Source: Spartinivicinus marinus (GTDB lineage Bacteria; Pseudomonadota; Gammaproteobacteria; Pseudomonadales; Zooshikellaceae). From it: DNA of 64,000 bases. The position numbers were made by a program, and so were the translations under genes. Positions 9,149-17,059 of the stretch are shown here, one piece after another. The notes under the pieces were generated by a model. That model ran no database searches, was not told the origin of the DNA, and worked only from the letters and a program-made list of their open reading frames with translations. Where the stretch lies: contig NZ_JAPJZK010000001.1 of the NCBI RefSeq assembly GCF_026309355.1, positions 2,810,501 to 2,874,500 of the forward strand, in the 5' to 3' direction. Positions within the stretch are counted from its first letter, which is position 1. Every line of letters starts with the position of its first letter.

Positions 9149-9802
9149 TTAGTCTTCCAATGACTGACTTACTTTGAGTCCATCCATATCAACGCTATAA
9201 CTAGCACTGGAGGAAATTGTGATAAACAAAATTTTCTCTTTGCTGACGCTGGCGCAGATAAACATTACCAGCGGTATAGCGACGAGTTTCGATCCCTGTT
9301 GAGTGGCGAATATTATATTGTAGTAGTAACTTGTACTATTACCTGTTTCTTTTGACCAGAAAATCCAGGCACTATCACTGTGACGATGCAAGTTAGCAAA
9401 CCCAGCTGAAATTGAATCTAGAATTTTTTGTTTCAATGAGTCTGGTATAGAACCACCAAGTACAGCGTTTACTTGATTTGACACCTGATGAATGGTTGAT
9501 CCAGGATTATCATTACTAAAATGGGTTTGTATTTGCTGTTCGATAGTTAATCCTGCATTTTTTGCTGCTGTGGTTGCCTCTGCTATATTGAGCTCAAGTG
9601 AAGGGCTCAATGCATTTTGGAAAACACGCGTCATTTTAACTGCTTGACTAATATATTTTGAATCAAGACTGAACATCGTCTTGAAGCGTAAACTTTGGTT
9701 GGGTTGTGCTTCAATGGTATTTATTAAAGGAGGGAAATTAAGCCCGCCAAGAATTACTGGACTGGTAAAGATAGCTGGTTGAAGGTCGTCTGTAATATAC
9801 AC
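9149..9802 (-). CDS. Cyt-like delta-endotoxin (cytolysin), array copy 4, canonical
   Basis: This 217-residue protein has a GTG start at 9802. The core follows the Bacillus thuringiensis Cyt1/Cyt2 fold in order: SKYISQAVKMTRVFQNAL near the first helix, then a helical middle with IHQVSNQVNAVL. The hallmark block is FANLHRHSDSAWIFWSKE followed by TSYYYNIIFATQQG, then KEKILFITISSSASYSVDM at the end. In Cyt1A the corresponding blocks read YILQAIMLANAFQNAL, FTNLNTQKNEAWIFWGKE and YTYNVLFAIQN. Family members insert into lipid membranes and lyse cells. There is no signal peptide, as in Bacillus. The N-terminal 45 residues are Pro-rich and may be a pro-region removed on activation (inference). It is the last gene of a four-gene minus-strand array. 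Confidence 0.85.
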   Translation of the reverse strand: MYITDDLQPAIFTSPVILGGLNFPPLINTIEAQPNQSLRFKTMFSLDSKYISQAVKMTRVFQNALSPSLELNIAEATTAAKNAGLTIEQQIQTHFSNDNPGSTIHQVSNQVNAVLGGSIPDSLKQKILDSISAGFANLHRHSDSAWIFWSKETGNSTSYYYNIIFATQQGSKLVAIPLVMFICASVSKEKILFITISSSASYSVDMDGLKVSQSLED

Positions 9803-9830
9803 TGCTAAACATCCATATTTTATGTGTTAG

Positions 9831-9854
9831 GCCTGACACATCCAGATATCAGGC
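9831..9854 (-). terminator. hairpin between Cyt copies 3 and 4
   Basis: GCCTGA and TCAGGC pair across 12 bases in the 84-bp gap. A second short repeat (TGTGT/ACACA) overlaps it. It may act as partial terminator or RNA-stability stem inside the array, since no strong T-run follows. Confidence 0.35.
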
Positions 9855-9886
9855 ACAAAAAGGGTACGATAACAATATTCTTCCGG

Positions 9887-10510
9887 TTAGATTAATGGGA
9901 CAACGAACTGGAAGCCCTTGATCTCAATAGTCATTTCCTGTTCCTTTAACGTTAATCGTAACTTTTTGGTTGTGTCTTTTTTCCCTAATATTTCTTCAAT
10001 AGGATCATTGACTGTGACTTTCAGTGTTAGTGGACCGGCTGCTATAACAGAGCCTGTGCTGGCACCTTGAGTGACGATGAACATATCGTAGGAGTACACA
10101 GTTTTGTCTGCTTCTCTCCCCGCAGTGGAAGTAATATGAAACCATGGCTTTCCTTCTTGGAGCTGAAGATCGCAAAAAGCATGGGCCAATACATTACTCA
10201 ATTGTTTGTTATCTGTTATACCAATTGTTCCCTGTGACTCCAGGGCATCAGAAATGCTAGAGGTGATTGCTGATAAAGTGCTGTATGACTTTTTCAGTGT
10301 GGTATTGTTTGTTGACATTATTGCAAGATCAGGTTGTCCTTTTGCTGTCGCCAGTGCTTTTTCCAGATCAAATCGACCATTAACATCCACATCTTTTTCA
10401 AATAGATCTGCAATAGCAGTTGCTTGCTGAACGTATTTTTCATCTTCCAGGTTAAGGAATAATTGAAATGGGCTTTGGGTAGTTTTATTAGGATGGATTT
10501 CGATGCTCAC
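9887..10510 (-). CDS. Cyt-like delta-endotoxin homologue, array copy 3, divergent
   Basis: I choose the GTG at 10510 (207 residues), because AAGGAG stands exactly six bases before it. An upstream TTG at 10531 has no such site. The order of elements matches the neighbours: LFLNLEDEKYVQQATAIADLFEK at the first helix, a Ser-rich middle, then VLAHAFCDLQLQEGKPWFHI and TVYSYDMFIVTQGASTGSVIAAGPL. The tryptophan-rich signature WIFWSKE of canonical Cyt proteins is replaced by PWFHITSTAG, although the YxYxxxF and TGSV parts remain. It therefore belongs to the family by position and pattern but has diverged. It might be a modulator, a lipid-specificity variant or a decaying copy. It is part of the operon-like array. 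Confidence 0.75.
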   Translation of the reverse strand: MSIEIHPNKTTQSPFQLFLNLEDEKYVQQATAIADLFEKDVDVNGRFDLEKALATAKGQPDLAIMSTNNTTLKKSYSTLSAITSSISDALESQGTIGITDNKQLSNVLAHAFCDLQLQEGKPWFHITSTAGREADKTVYSYDMFIVTQGASTGSVIAAGPLTLKVTVNDPIEEILGKKDTTKKLRLTLKEQEMTIEIKGFQFVVPLI

Positions 10511-10563
10511 TCTCTGCTCCTTGTTTTTCAACGGAATTGAGCTTGTCGGTGTGTTGTCAATAA

Positions 10564-11157
10564 TCAGCTGAGTGCTTCTACAATAGTCATACTCTTGAAA
10601 TTCAAGGTTTGAGTAATTGTTGATCCTGCAACAAGAGCAAGTACATTAGCGTCTGACTTGGATATATTAATTTCGACACTTGTCAGTTGTCCACACATGA
10701 CTGAACCTGTTTTTTTATTCTGGGTAGCATTAAACATGTTGTATTGATAGCGTATAGAGTCATTATCTTGATGAAAAATTGTAAAATACCCACCATTTTT
10801 TTGTGTGTTAAGATCAATAAATGCCCTAGCAGCAGCACCAAAGGCTGCCCAGTTTTCTGTTGCCGCCCCTTGAACCATATTAATTAGGTTTTGAAGCTGC
10901 TCTATTGCAATCCAGGCCTGTGTCTTGCTGCTGTTACTTTTAACGGTTTTAGTACCTATAACTGCAAATGTTTCATGGTTTTTGGCAATAGACAGTGCTT
11001 TTTCGAAGTCTAAACCTTCATTTGAAGAGACAACTGCATCAAACGCTTTTACCATGTTAACAGCTTGATTAACGTATGATAAACCTACGTTTAATGTTGT
11101 GCTAAAATTTATTTTATCTGTAGATATATCTGTAGGATTAATAATAATATTTTCCAT
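10564..11157 (-). CDS. Cyt-like delta-endotoxin homologue, array copy 2, divergent and short
   Basis: This is the shortest copy at 197 residues, with AGAGAG upstream of the ATG at 11157. Recognisable blocks are LSYVNQAVNMVKAFDAVV, then DFEKALSIAKNHETFAVIGT (shared with copy 1), RAFIDLNTQKNGGYFTIF, and IRYQYNMFNATQNKKTGSVM. The Cyt hallmark WIFWSKE is lost and replaced by GYFTIFHQD. The N-terminus before the first helix is only about 25 residues, shorter than in Bacillus Cyt proteins, so there may be no pro-region. The gap to copy 3 is 53 bp and to copy 1 is 83 bp, on the same strand. Function as a membrane-active protein is inferred from the family and not shown by motif retention. Confidence 0.75.
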   Translation of the reverse strand: MENIIINPTDISTDKINFSTTLNVGLSYVNQAVNMVKAFDAVVSSNEGLDFEKALSIAKNHETFAVIGTKTVKSNSSKTQAWIAIEQLQNLINMVQGAATENWAAFGAAARAFIDLNTQKNGGYFTIFHQDNDSIRYQYNMFNATQNKKTGSVMCGQLTSVEINISKSDANVLALVAGSTITQTLNFKSMTIVEALS

Positions 11158-11197
11158 ATTACTCTCTTGGCTTTTTAAATTCAGTTAAGCGACGCTG

Positions 11198-11233
11198 GTA
11201 TAAATGCCATAGTCATCGCCATGGCATTTATAC
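11198..11233 (-). terminator. strong hairpin between Cyt copies 1 and 2
   Basis: GTATAAATGCCAT at 11198-11210 pairs perfectly with ATGGCATTTATAC at 11221-11233 around a 10-base loop. It sits just after the stop of copy 1, so it could terminate part of the transcripts or protect the first message end. The result would be more product from copy 1 than from later copies (inference). Confidence 0.55.
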
Positions 11234-11240
11234 ATTTTGT

Positions 11241-11876
11241 TTAGCCTTTAAGGGCTTCAACCACCGTAATAGACTTAACGTTGACAGAGTAATTATGCTT
11301 GTCTTTGGTGGTAATCCATAAGACTTTTTCTTTGTCAACGTCTACTGTAATTGTCAGACCAATGGGGGCTGCCGCCATAACTGAGCCAGTTTCCTTATTG
11401 GCTACAGCGAAGAGAATATTATAGGTATAAGTTGTTTTGTGCTCGCTCTCCTTGCTCCAGAAAATCCATTTACCATCTTTCTGCTCATTGAGGTTAGTAA
11501 ATCCTTGCTCTATAGTATTCTGAAACTTTTTATAGGTGTCAGTTTCTTTATCGAGAACTACACCTACAACAGTATCAAGCAATTGCATTACATCTTCCAC
11601 CATAGCTGATACTTGGTTGTCCTGCTTTACTATAGACTGGTTTACAGTTCCAATAACAGCCATTTCAGGATGATCATTTACTAACTTCAGTGCTTTATCA
11701 AAGTTGAACTCAAGATTATCACCATCAATTGCATTCTGAAAAACACGAGACATCTGAATAGCTTGGGCTATATACTGCTTGGGCATTTGAAATAGTGTAT
11801 TGAAATTAAGGTCTGATCCAACAGAGTCTCTAGCTAAAGCTTTGCTATCTACAACTAGAATATTATCAAATGTCAT
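11241..11876 (-). CDS. Cyt-like delta-endotoxin (cytolysin), array copy 1, canonical
   Basis: This 211-residue protein is the most Cyt1-like of the four. The ATG at 11876 has GGAG nine bases upstream. Blocks in order are KQYIAQAIQMSRVFQNAI (Cyt1A: YILQAIMLANAFQNAL), KQDNQVSAMVEDVMQLL (Cyt1A: TNNQVSVMINKVLEVL), and FTNLNEQKDGKWIFWSKE. These are followed by TTYTYNILFAVANKETGSV, PIGLTITV, KEKVLWITTKDKHNYSVNV and a final VVEALKG. Bacillus Cyt proteins form crystals, are trimmed by gut proteases and permeabilise insect cell membranes. Horizontally acquired Cyt-like genes are known in the plant pathogen Dickeya, where they act against aphids. No signal peptide is present. It is the first gene of the array, so it is closest to the promoter. 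Confidence 0.9.
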   Translation of the reverse strand: MTFDNILVVDSKALARDSVGSDLNFNTLFQMPKQYIAQAIQMSRVFQNAIDGDNLEFNFDKALKLVNDHPEMAVIGTVNQSIVKQDNQVSAMVEDVMQLLDTVVGVVLDKETDTYKKFQNTIEQGFTNLNEQKDGKWIFWSKESEHKTTYTYNILFAVANKETGSVMAAAPIGLTITVDVDKEKVLWITTKDKHNYSVNVKSITVVEALKG

Positions 11877-11905
11877 GATTTAAATCTCCATTTAATTTAT
11901 TGTCC

Positions 11906-11932
11906 ATAATAAAACAACTCCGATTTTATTAT
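11906..11932 (-). promoter_or_regulatory. inverted repeat in the leader of the Cyt-like array
   Basis: ATAATAAAA at 11906-11914 and TTTTATTAT at 11924-11932 are perfect inverted arms around nine bases. They stand 30 bp upstream of the first array start codon. This is a candidate operator or leader hairpin. Confidence 0.4.
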
Positions 11933-12188
11933 TCTATAGAATTAATTTTCGATTGGGAAGAGGGGTGTGACATAAGTGACAGTATAAACGACTGCACTCA
12001 ATAGATTGGTATTAATAATATTATAAAACTAGTGTTTTATATCTTTGATAGCTTTTTGTTGGTTTTTAATCTTATCGTTCATTTTAAGTGCTGACGGTAG
12101 ATTACTAAAATAATTTAGGTAGGGTTGATGGGTAGGTTTTAACTCATGTGCGTCACTTTTGAGGTTAAGCCATCTATGAGCTTCTATT

Positions 12189-12211
12189 CCTTCTCCCCTG
12201 GTGGGAGAAGG
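12189..12211 (-). terminator. hairpin after the Rhs-immunity pair
   Basis: CCTTCTCCC and GGGAGAAGG form a perfect 9-bp stem with a 5-base loop, 23 bp beyond the stop of the immunity gene. The surrounding wording (CTGGTGGGAGAAGGTTAGGATGAGGG) resembles a widespread REP-like intergenic repeat. It may serve as the end of the Rhs transcript. Confidence 0.55.
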
Positions 12212-12233
12212 TTAGGATGAGGGGGCTGCAGTA

Positions 12234-12758
12234 CTATTCTCTTCCTAAAACCCTCATATTTTTTTCTATGTCAGCTGAACAATTACCTGATGTATTTTCT
12301 CTGGTAAAAACAAATTCGTATCCTGCTGCTATAATTTCATTTTTTTCGTCATTTAACTGTTTGAAGCCATTTATAGTCACGCTATAAATACCAGGCTCAA
12401 TATCTAGCCACTGCCAGTCAGTATTATACTCCCAATCTTTTATAACCACTAAATCGCATATAACAGCTTGTTTTTTAATAATTAGGTTATAGTTACCATT
12501 TTGACATACAATGTTACTTTTGTTGATACATTGTTTTTCTGTATTAGTGCGGATGAAAATATCATAACCAGCATCATCAATTGCTAAGATAGGAATAATA
12601 ACCCCTTTTTTTAGCACTACGTTACCTTCATCAGTTGTCATATATCGATGAAATAAGTCTTCTCCATCAACGATTTTCCTGCCATAAAAGTCTTCTAGCA
12701 CTTTGGGGTCAAATAGTACAATTCCATTGAAATCAGTACTTACAATTAATTTTTGCAT
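12234..12758 (-). CDS. probable immunity protein for the Rhs toxin
   Basis: This 174-residue protein starts at the ATG at 12758, five bases after the Rhs stop codon. A longer frame upstream would overlap the Rhs gene by 49 bp, so I prefer the short version. It is cytoplasmic (no signal peptide or membrane helix), acidic and rich in short strands (QKLIVSTDFNGIVLFD, GVIIPILAID, GIYSVTING, GYEFVFTRE). I do not recognise a named immunity family. The assignment rests on position: genes placed directly after Rhs toxin tips nearly always encode the cognate antidote, and the size suits this. It should bind and neutralise the nuclease tip. Confidence 0.65.
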   Translation of the reverse strand: MQKLIVSTDFNGIVLFDPKVLEDFYGRKIVDGEDLFHRYMTTDEGNVVLKKGVIIPILAIDDAGYDIFIRTNTEKQCINKSNIVCQNGNYNLIIKKQAVICDLVVIKDWEYNTDWQWLDIEPGIYSVTINGFKQLNDEKNEIIAAGYEFVFTRENTSGNCSADIEKNMRVLGRE

Positions 12759-12763
12759 AATGA

Positions 12764-15700
12764 TCAACAATCTTTTTTGGTTTTTGTGGAGGCAAGTTTC
12801 AAGTCGTGCCACTCAGTCAATTTATCAAAAGCCTCTGTAGGTGTTACATTGCTAGCTATTATTTCACCTGTAGCAGGTATTTTTAATACTCCTTTCATAT
12901 GATTAAGTGACTCCAATCCTTGTCTAGATGCTTTTATTAACTCATCTTGAGTACCCTTCCATGGTCCCTGTAGTTTACCTAAAAATGGTTTTTGGGCTCG
13001 ATGTAACTCTTCATGCATGCCTGGTTGGTATGGTTCTGGGAAATAAGTTGGTGTATGCCTTTTAGTGCTAAGTAGGTCTAGTCCTACACTATTTGCTTTT
13101 CCTCTTGGCACAAGATGGTGCCCCATGCCTGTTTCACCATTCCATGCCCAAGGCATTAACCCATAAGGGTCTACACTGCTAACTGGGTTTTGTGCATAGA
13201 TATATAAACTCGTACCACCTGCCAACCCAATGGGGTCTTGATTAATAAACCGCCCTAACCCTGGATCATAATACCGGTGTCGGTTGTAGTGTAATCCAGT
13301 TTCTTCATCAAAGTATTGGCCCTGAAACCTGAGGTTGTTTTGGATATGCTCGACCTGTTTTCTAACAACATTCCCATAAGCCCGGTATTGGACGGACCAA
13401 ACGATGCTACCTCTGGCGTCGCTGATTTCCTGGGGTGTGCCTAAATGATCCAGGTGATAGAAATAAACCTGATTATCTTGTACTAACGCGAGTGGTCGAA
13501 AAGACTCGGGTTCATATAGGTAGGTTTTATGGATGTTCTCTCTTGTTTCTGAGAGCAGAACATCGCCATTCCAGAGGAATTGGGTTTCACCAAAGCTGTC
13601 TTTTTTACTGATTCTTCGTCCGAGTGCATCGTATGTAAACTCAGTAGTTTGGCTGGCGTTTTCAACTTTAATCAGTTGGTTTGCGTGATTATAGGTATAG
13701 CGGGTGACCAGCTTGCCGTGTTTACCGCGTTTTTCTGCAGTTAAATTACCGCGACTGTCGTAGGCAAAGTGGCGATCTCCTTGGAATAACAGTCGGTTGC
13801 CTTGAGACTGGCCGTTTGGCTGATCAGTTTGCGCTAAAATAGTGCCTGCTGGGTCGTGGGCAAAGCTTTCTTTTATAATGCCATTGACGACAGTCAGCCG
13901 ATCTAAAGCATCGTATTGAAACTGAGTTTCGCCTTTTTTTAAGTCTTTGATTAAGGCTAGGTTACCCGCATTGTCGTATCCGTATTCCCGTTGGATGATT
14001 AACTGCCGTGTTTCTCGGCTACCGACTCGGTGGCGGGTGAGTCTTCCCATAATGTCGTATTCAAACTGGCTTTCCACTACCCCTTGAATACGGCCGATTT
14101 CTCGGCCTTGGTTATCACGCCTTACCTGGGTGATCAGCTGGCCGTTTAAGGCGACATCCGTAAATAGACCATCTGGCGTATAGCGGTAATTGATGCTTTG
14201 CCCATCGGGCAGAGTAGTGCTAGTGCGGTTACCCAATGGGTCGTAACCGTGGCTGATGGTTTGGTTATCTTGGCTTTCTTCGGTGAGTAAGCCAATGGCA
14301 TTATAGGTAAAGCTGAGTTTACGATGATTATTATTGGCTTCAGTCAAGCGCCCGGCAGCATCGTATTGAAATGTGCTGACTTCGCCATCACTGGTTTGTT
14401 TTTCAAGCAGTAGCCCCAGTTTATTACGTTTAAATTCGGTGGTGGGGATACTGGGCTGATCGGGGCTTTCTGTTGTGCTTGTTGTTTCTGTTGCGTCTGC
14501 TGTTTTAGGTTCGCTGGCTGGAAGTCTTGGTCCGTCGATATGTTTTATTAGCTGGCCGGATTTGTTGTACTCATAATGTTGTTCTCGGCCATCAAAGCCC
14601 ACCTCTTGAATCAGGTTTTCATTTAAATCATAAATCAGTTGATAGGTTTCGCCGTTTTCGTTTTTCAGGCCAGTTAGGTTTCGCTCTGTATCGTAAAAAT
14701 ACTCAAACACTTGGCCAGCAGGGTCAATGCGTTTTTTAACCTGTGCTAGCCCTTCATATTGATACTTTGTGGTACGCCCGACTTCATCAGTAAAGGCTGT
14801 CAGCTGCCCTGCGGGGTTATACGCCAGTTTAATTTGTTTGCCATTGGGTAATTGTGCAGCAATTGGTTGACCAAGGTCATCGTACTGATAGTAAGTTTGG
14901 GCTCCCTGGCTGTCTTGGCTGGCAATGACTTGCCCAAGCTGATCATAACGGTATTGGGTAACTTGGCCTTCTGCGTCGGTTTGACTGATTAATTGTGCCT
15001 GTTCATTCCACTGTAACTGCCGTGCATTACCCATAGCATCAGTGATTTGCACAGGCAGGCCAAGGGGGTTGTAATCAATTTGGGTTTGGTTGGCTTCTGG
15101 ATCAAGGGTTTTGACTAATAGCCCTCGCTCGTCGTATTGACGGCTCCAGCGGTTGCCTAATGGATCGGTTAATGTAGTTGGCCGACTTTCATCGTCATAT
15201 TCAATCGCATGGCTATTGCCTTCCGGGTCGGTGACTTTGATCAGCAAGCCATCCAGGTTGTATTCGTAAAGGGTGGTATTACCGGCTGGATCAACGGTGC
15301 TGACGACATTACCAGCATCATCATATTGATGTTCAGTGACACCACCCAACGGATCGGTTTCACTGATGATCTGGCCATTGTCGTTATAGCTATATTGGGT
15401 AATGGCGCCCCGGCTGTCGGTGGCTGTACTCCGGTTTTCTTCTGGAAACCAAGCAAATTGATAATCATAAATGCCATTATCCCCCCAGTTGCGAACACAT
15501 TTACCTTGAGGGGTGTATTGATCCCATTCAAAATAAAAATTAAAGCCGCTTTTTAAAGTACGCTGAATAATAATGTGGTTGTTATAGGCGTATTTTTCCC
15601 CATGGCCTAAGGCATCTAATACTGCCACTAAATCACTATGGTTATCGTATTGGTATTGCACGACAGGTTGGGTATCTGGTGGGGTGTCGCTATCTTGCCC

Positions 15701-16789
15701 TCGGGTAATGGCAATAATCCGGCCTTGTGGGTCATGATAAAACCAGGCGGCTTGTCCCCAGCTGGTAGTTAGTTTGGTGGGTTGCTCTGCATTACCATGG
15801 GTAATTTGGATTGTATTATCACAATCATCCCGTAGCCCCACTAATTGGCCTTGTTTGCTTGAAGCACTGCCGGTTAAGCGGAAGATTTTTTCTGGGCCTT
15901 GTTGGGGTTTAATTGAAATTAAATCGCTACCTAAATCAAAAGCCCGTAGTTTTTCCGCTTGGTTGTAACTTTGACCATTGGCTGGGGGTATGGGTAAGGG
16001 AATCGAGCGGCCTTCCTGATTGAAATAAAACAGTTGGCTACCTGCTTGTTGAAGCTTTTCACCTAACGGGGTAGTCCAACCAATGCCTAGTTCGGCCGCT
16101 TTATTATTACTGCTGCGGTAGGTGCGATTCCAAATAAAAGCTAATGGCCCGCTTAATACAAAGTCGGTTTGCTCAAGCAGTTCTTCACCTGCCACCATAC
16201 TAATCGGGCAGCCATTGGTGCAGGTTTTATCATTGCTGGGGACTTTTTGGCCATTACCATTTTCACCTGAGGCTTTATTGGTTTTTACTTCGGGTTTTTG
16301 CTTGGCTGCAGCCGCTTTTTGTTGTTTGGATTGTTTCGCGTTGAAGTCACAGGATTCACACTTTCCCTTTTTCTGCTTTTTGAATTGGCCTTTGACTTTA
16401 GTTGTTGCATTGGTCACAGAGTCACTGATTTTGCTTACGCCCTTGCTTGATGCCTTGGCTGTTTTTTCCAGCTTTTTAAGTTGAGCAATTCTTGCCTTAG
16501 CTTTGGCTATTTTATCAGCAATTTTTTTTACACGAAGTGCCGTGCGCGCTGCTTTAGCTGGCTTGGCAATAGCATCACCTACATAGGGAATGACAGAAAC
16601 TAGCGAAAGAGCGCCACCAAGAAAATCTCCTTTGGCAAAGCTCATACCTGCACCAATCAGGTCAGAAGCTGGTGTTGGATCAACCATGCCTGCAACATCA
16701 ACAGCAGTGATGGCGAGTTCGGCCATCTTTTCTTTTTCTAAACTAGCCAGCTCTTTTTGTGCTTTAGCAAGAGATTGAGTTACATTCAT
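12764..16789 (-). CDS. Rhs polymorphic toxin with GHH-type HNH/Endo VII nuclease tip
   Basis: This is a 1341-residue protein. Residues 1-120 hold a hydrophobic segment (SDLIGAGMSFAKGDFLGGA, then LVSVIPYVGDAIAKPAKAA) followed by a lysine-rich coiled coil. Residues about 140-190 are a Cys/Lys-rich linker (CESCDF, CTNGCPISMVAGEE). A DUF6531-like entry (GPLAFIWNRTYRSS) opens a long run of YD/RHS repeats. The core closes with GLHYNRHRYYDPGLGRFINQ and PVSSVDPYGL, matching the self-cleavage motif PxxxxDPxGL. The last 130 residues (1212-1341) are the toxin tip, with MGHHLVPRG and HEELHRAQ, the histidine pattern of GHH-type HNH/Endo VII nucleases. There is no PAAR domain. Rhs proteins export such tips into rival cells. 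The delivery route (type VI or other) cannot be told here. Confidence 0.9.
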   Translation of the reverse strand: MNVTQSLAKAQKELASLEKEKMAELAITAVDVAGMVDPTPASDLIGAGMSFAKGDFLGGALSLVSVIPYVGDAIAKPAKAARTALRVKKIADKIAKAKARIAQLKKLEKTAKASSKGVSKISDSVTNATTKVKGQFKKQKKGKCESCDFNAKQSKQQKAAAAKQKPEVKTNKASGENGNGQKVPSNDKTCTNGCPISMVAGEELLEQTDFVLSGPLAFIWNRTYRSSNNKAAELGIGWTTPLGEKLQQAGSQLFYFNQEGRSIPLPIPPANGQSYNQAEKLRAFDLGSDLISIKPQQGPEKIFRLTGSASSKQGQLVGLRDDCDNTIQITHGNAEQPTKLTTSWGQAAWFYHDPQGRIIAITRGQDSDTPPDTQPVVQYQYDNHSDLVAVLDALGHGEKYAYNNHIIIQRTLKSGFNFYFEWDQYTPQGKCVRNWGDNGIYDYQFAWFPEENRSTATDSRGAITQYSYNDNGQIISETDPLGGVTEHQYDDAGNVVSTVDPAGNTTLYEYNLDGLLIKVTDPEGNSHAIEYDDESRPTTLTDPLGNRWSRQYDERGLLVKTLDPEANQTQIDYNPLGLPVQITDAMGNARQLQWNEQAQLISQTDAEGQVTQYRYDQLGQVIASQDSQGAQTYYQYDDLGQPIAAQLPNGKQIKLAYNPAGQLTAFTDEVGRTTKYQYEGLAQVKKRIDPAGQVFEYFYDTERNLTGLKNENGETYQLIYDLNENLIQEVGFDGREQHYEYNKSGQLIKHIDGPRLPASEPKTADATETTSTTESPDQPSIPTTEFKRNKLGLLLEKQTSDGEVSTFQYDAAGRLTEANNNHRKLSFTYNAIGLLTEESQDNQTISHGYDPLGNRTSTTLPDGQSINYRYTPDGLFTDVALNGQLITQVRRDNQGREIGRIQGVVESQFEYDIMGRLTRHRVGSRETRQLIIQREYGYDNAGNLALIKDLKKGETQFQYDALDRLTVVNGIIKESFAHDPAGTILAQTDQPNGQSQGNRLLFQGDRHFAYDSRGNLTAEKRGKHGKLVTRYTYNHANQLIKVENASQTTEFTYDALGRRISKKDSFGETQFLWNGDVLLSETRENIHKTYLYEPESFRPLALVQDNQVYFYHLDHLGTPQEISDARGSIVWSVQYRAYGNVVRKQVEHIQNNLRFQGQYFDEETGLHYNRHRYYDPGLGRFINQDPIGLAGGTSLYIYAQNPVSSVDPYGLMPWAWNGETGMGHHLVPRGKANSVGLDLLSTKRHTPTYFPEPYQPGMHEELHRAQKPFLGKLQGPWKGTQDELIKASRQGLESLNHMKGVLKIPATGEIIASNVTPTEAFDKLTEWHDLKLASTKTKKDC

Positions 16790-16817
16790 TGTTTCAACAT
16801 TCCTGTTACTCCATTAA

Positions 16818-16945
16818 TATACTCTTCGCGAATGATTTTTAGGGTTTGTTGTCTTCGCTCTTCACCCCAATCATTTATAAAAACATAAACTCATGGGGCT
16901 TCATCGCTCGACGGCCGCCCCCAAAAGCCATTCGCTTTGACTATA
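16818..16945 (+). repeat. 128-bp MITE-like element, copy A
   Basis: The element starts TATACTCTTCGCGAATGATT and ends with the imperfect inverse (ATTCGCTTTGACTATA). The interior contains CACCCCAATCATTTA and CATGGGGCTTCATCGCTCG. A copy of identical length in the opposite orientation lies at 19572-19699. Ends in TA and terminal inverted repeats of about 25 bp suggest a non-autonomous transposable element of a TA-targeting type (inference). It fills most of the gap between the Rhs start and dctD. Confidence 0.75.
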
Positions 16946-17059
16946 AGCTATCTATAACTCGTTAAAGAACACTACACTATTCTACATAAAGTCACTATTG
17001 GAGTAACAAATGTGAGTTTTGTTAATCTTCTCTAATTATTATGTAAGAGCCTGTTGCTT

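Larger units (their letters stand above)
11877..12233. other. 357-bp upstream region of the Cyt-like array
   Basis: No protein gene was recognised. The region must hold the array promoter on the minus strand. It contains an inverted repeat at 11906-11932, the palindrome ATTCTATAGAAT at 11931-11942, and a hairpin at 12189-12211 beyond the immunity gene. A 13-codon minus-strand frame (ATG at 11907, stop at 11866-11868) overlaps the start of copy 1 in another frame and could be a leader peptide (speculative). Confidence 0.5.

Noticed and set aside
15209-15556. 115-codon plus-strand frame inside the Rhs gene
   Set aside because: Antisense shadow of the YD-repeat coding.
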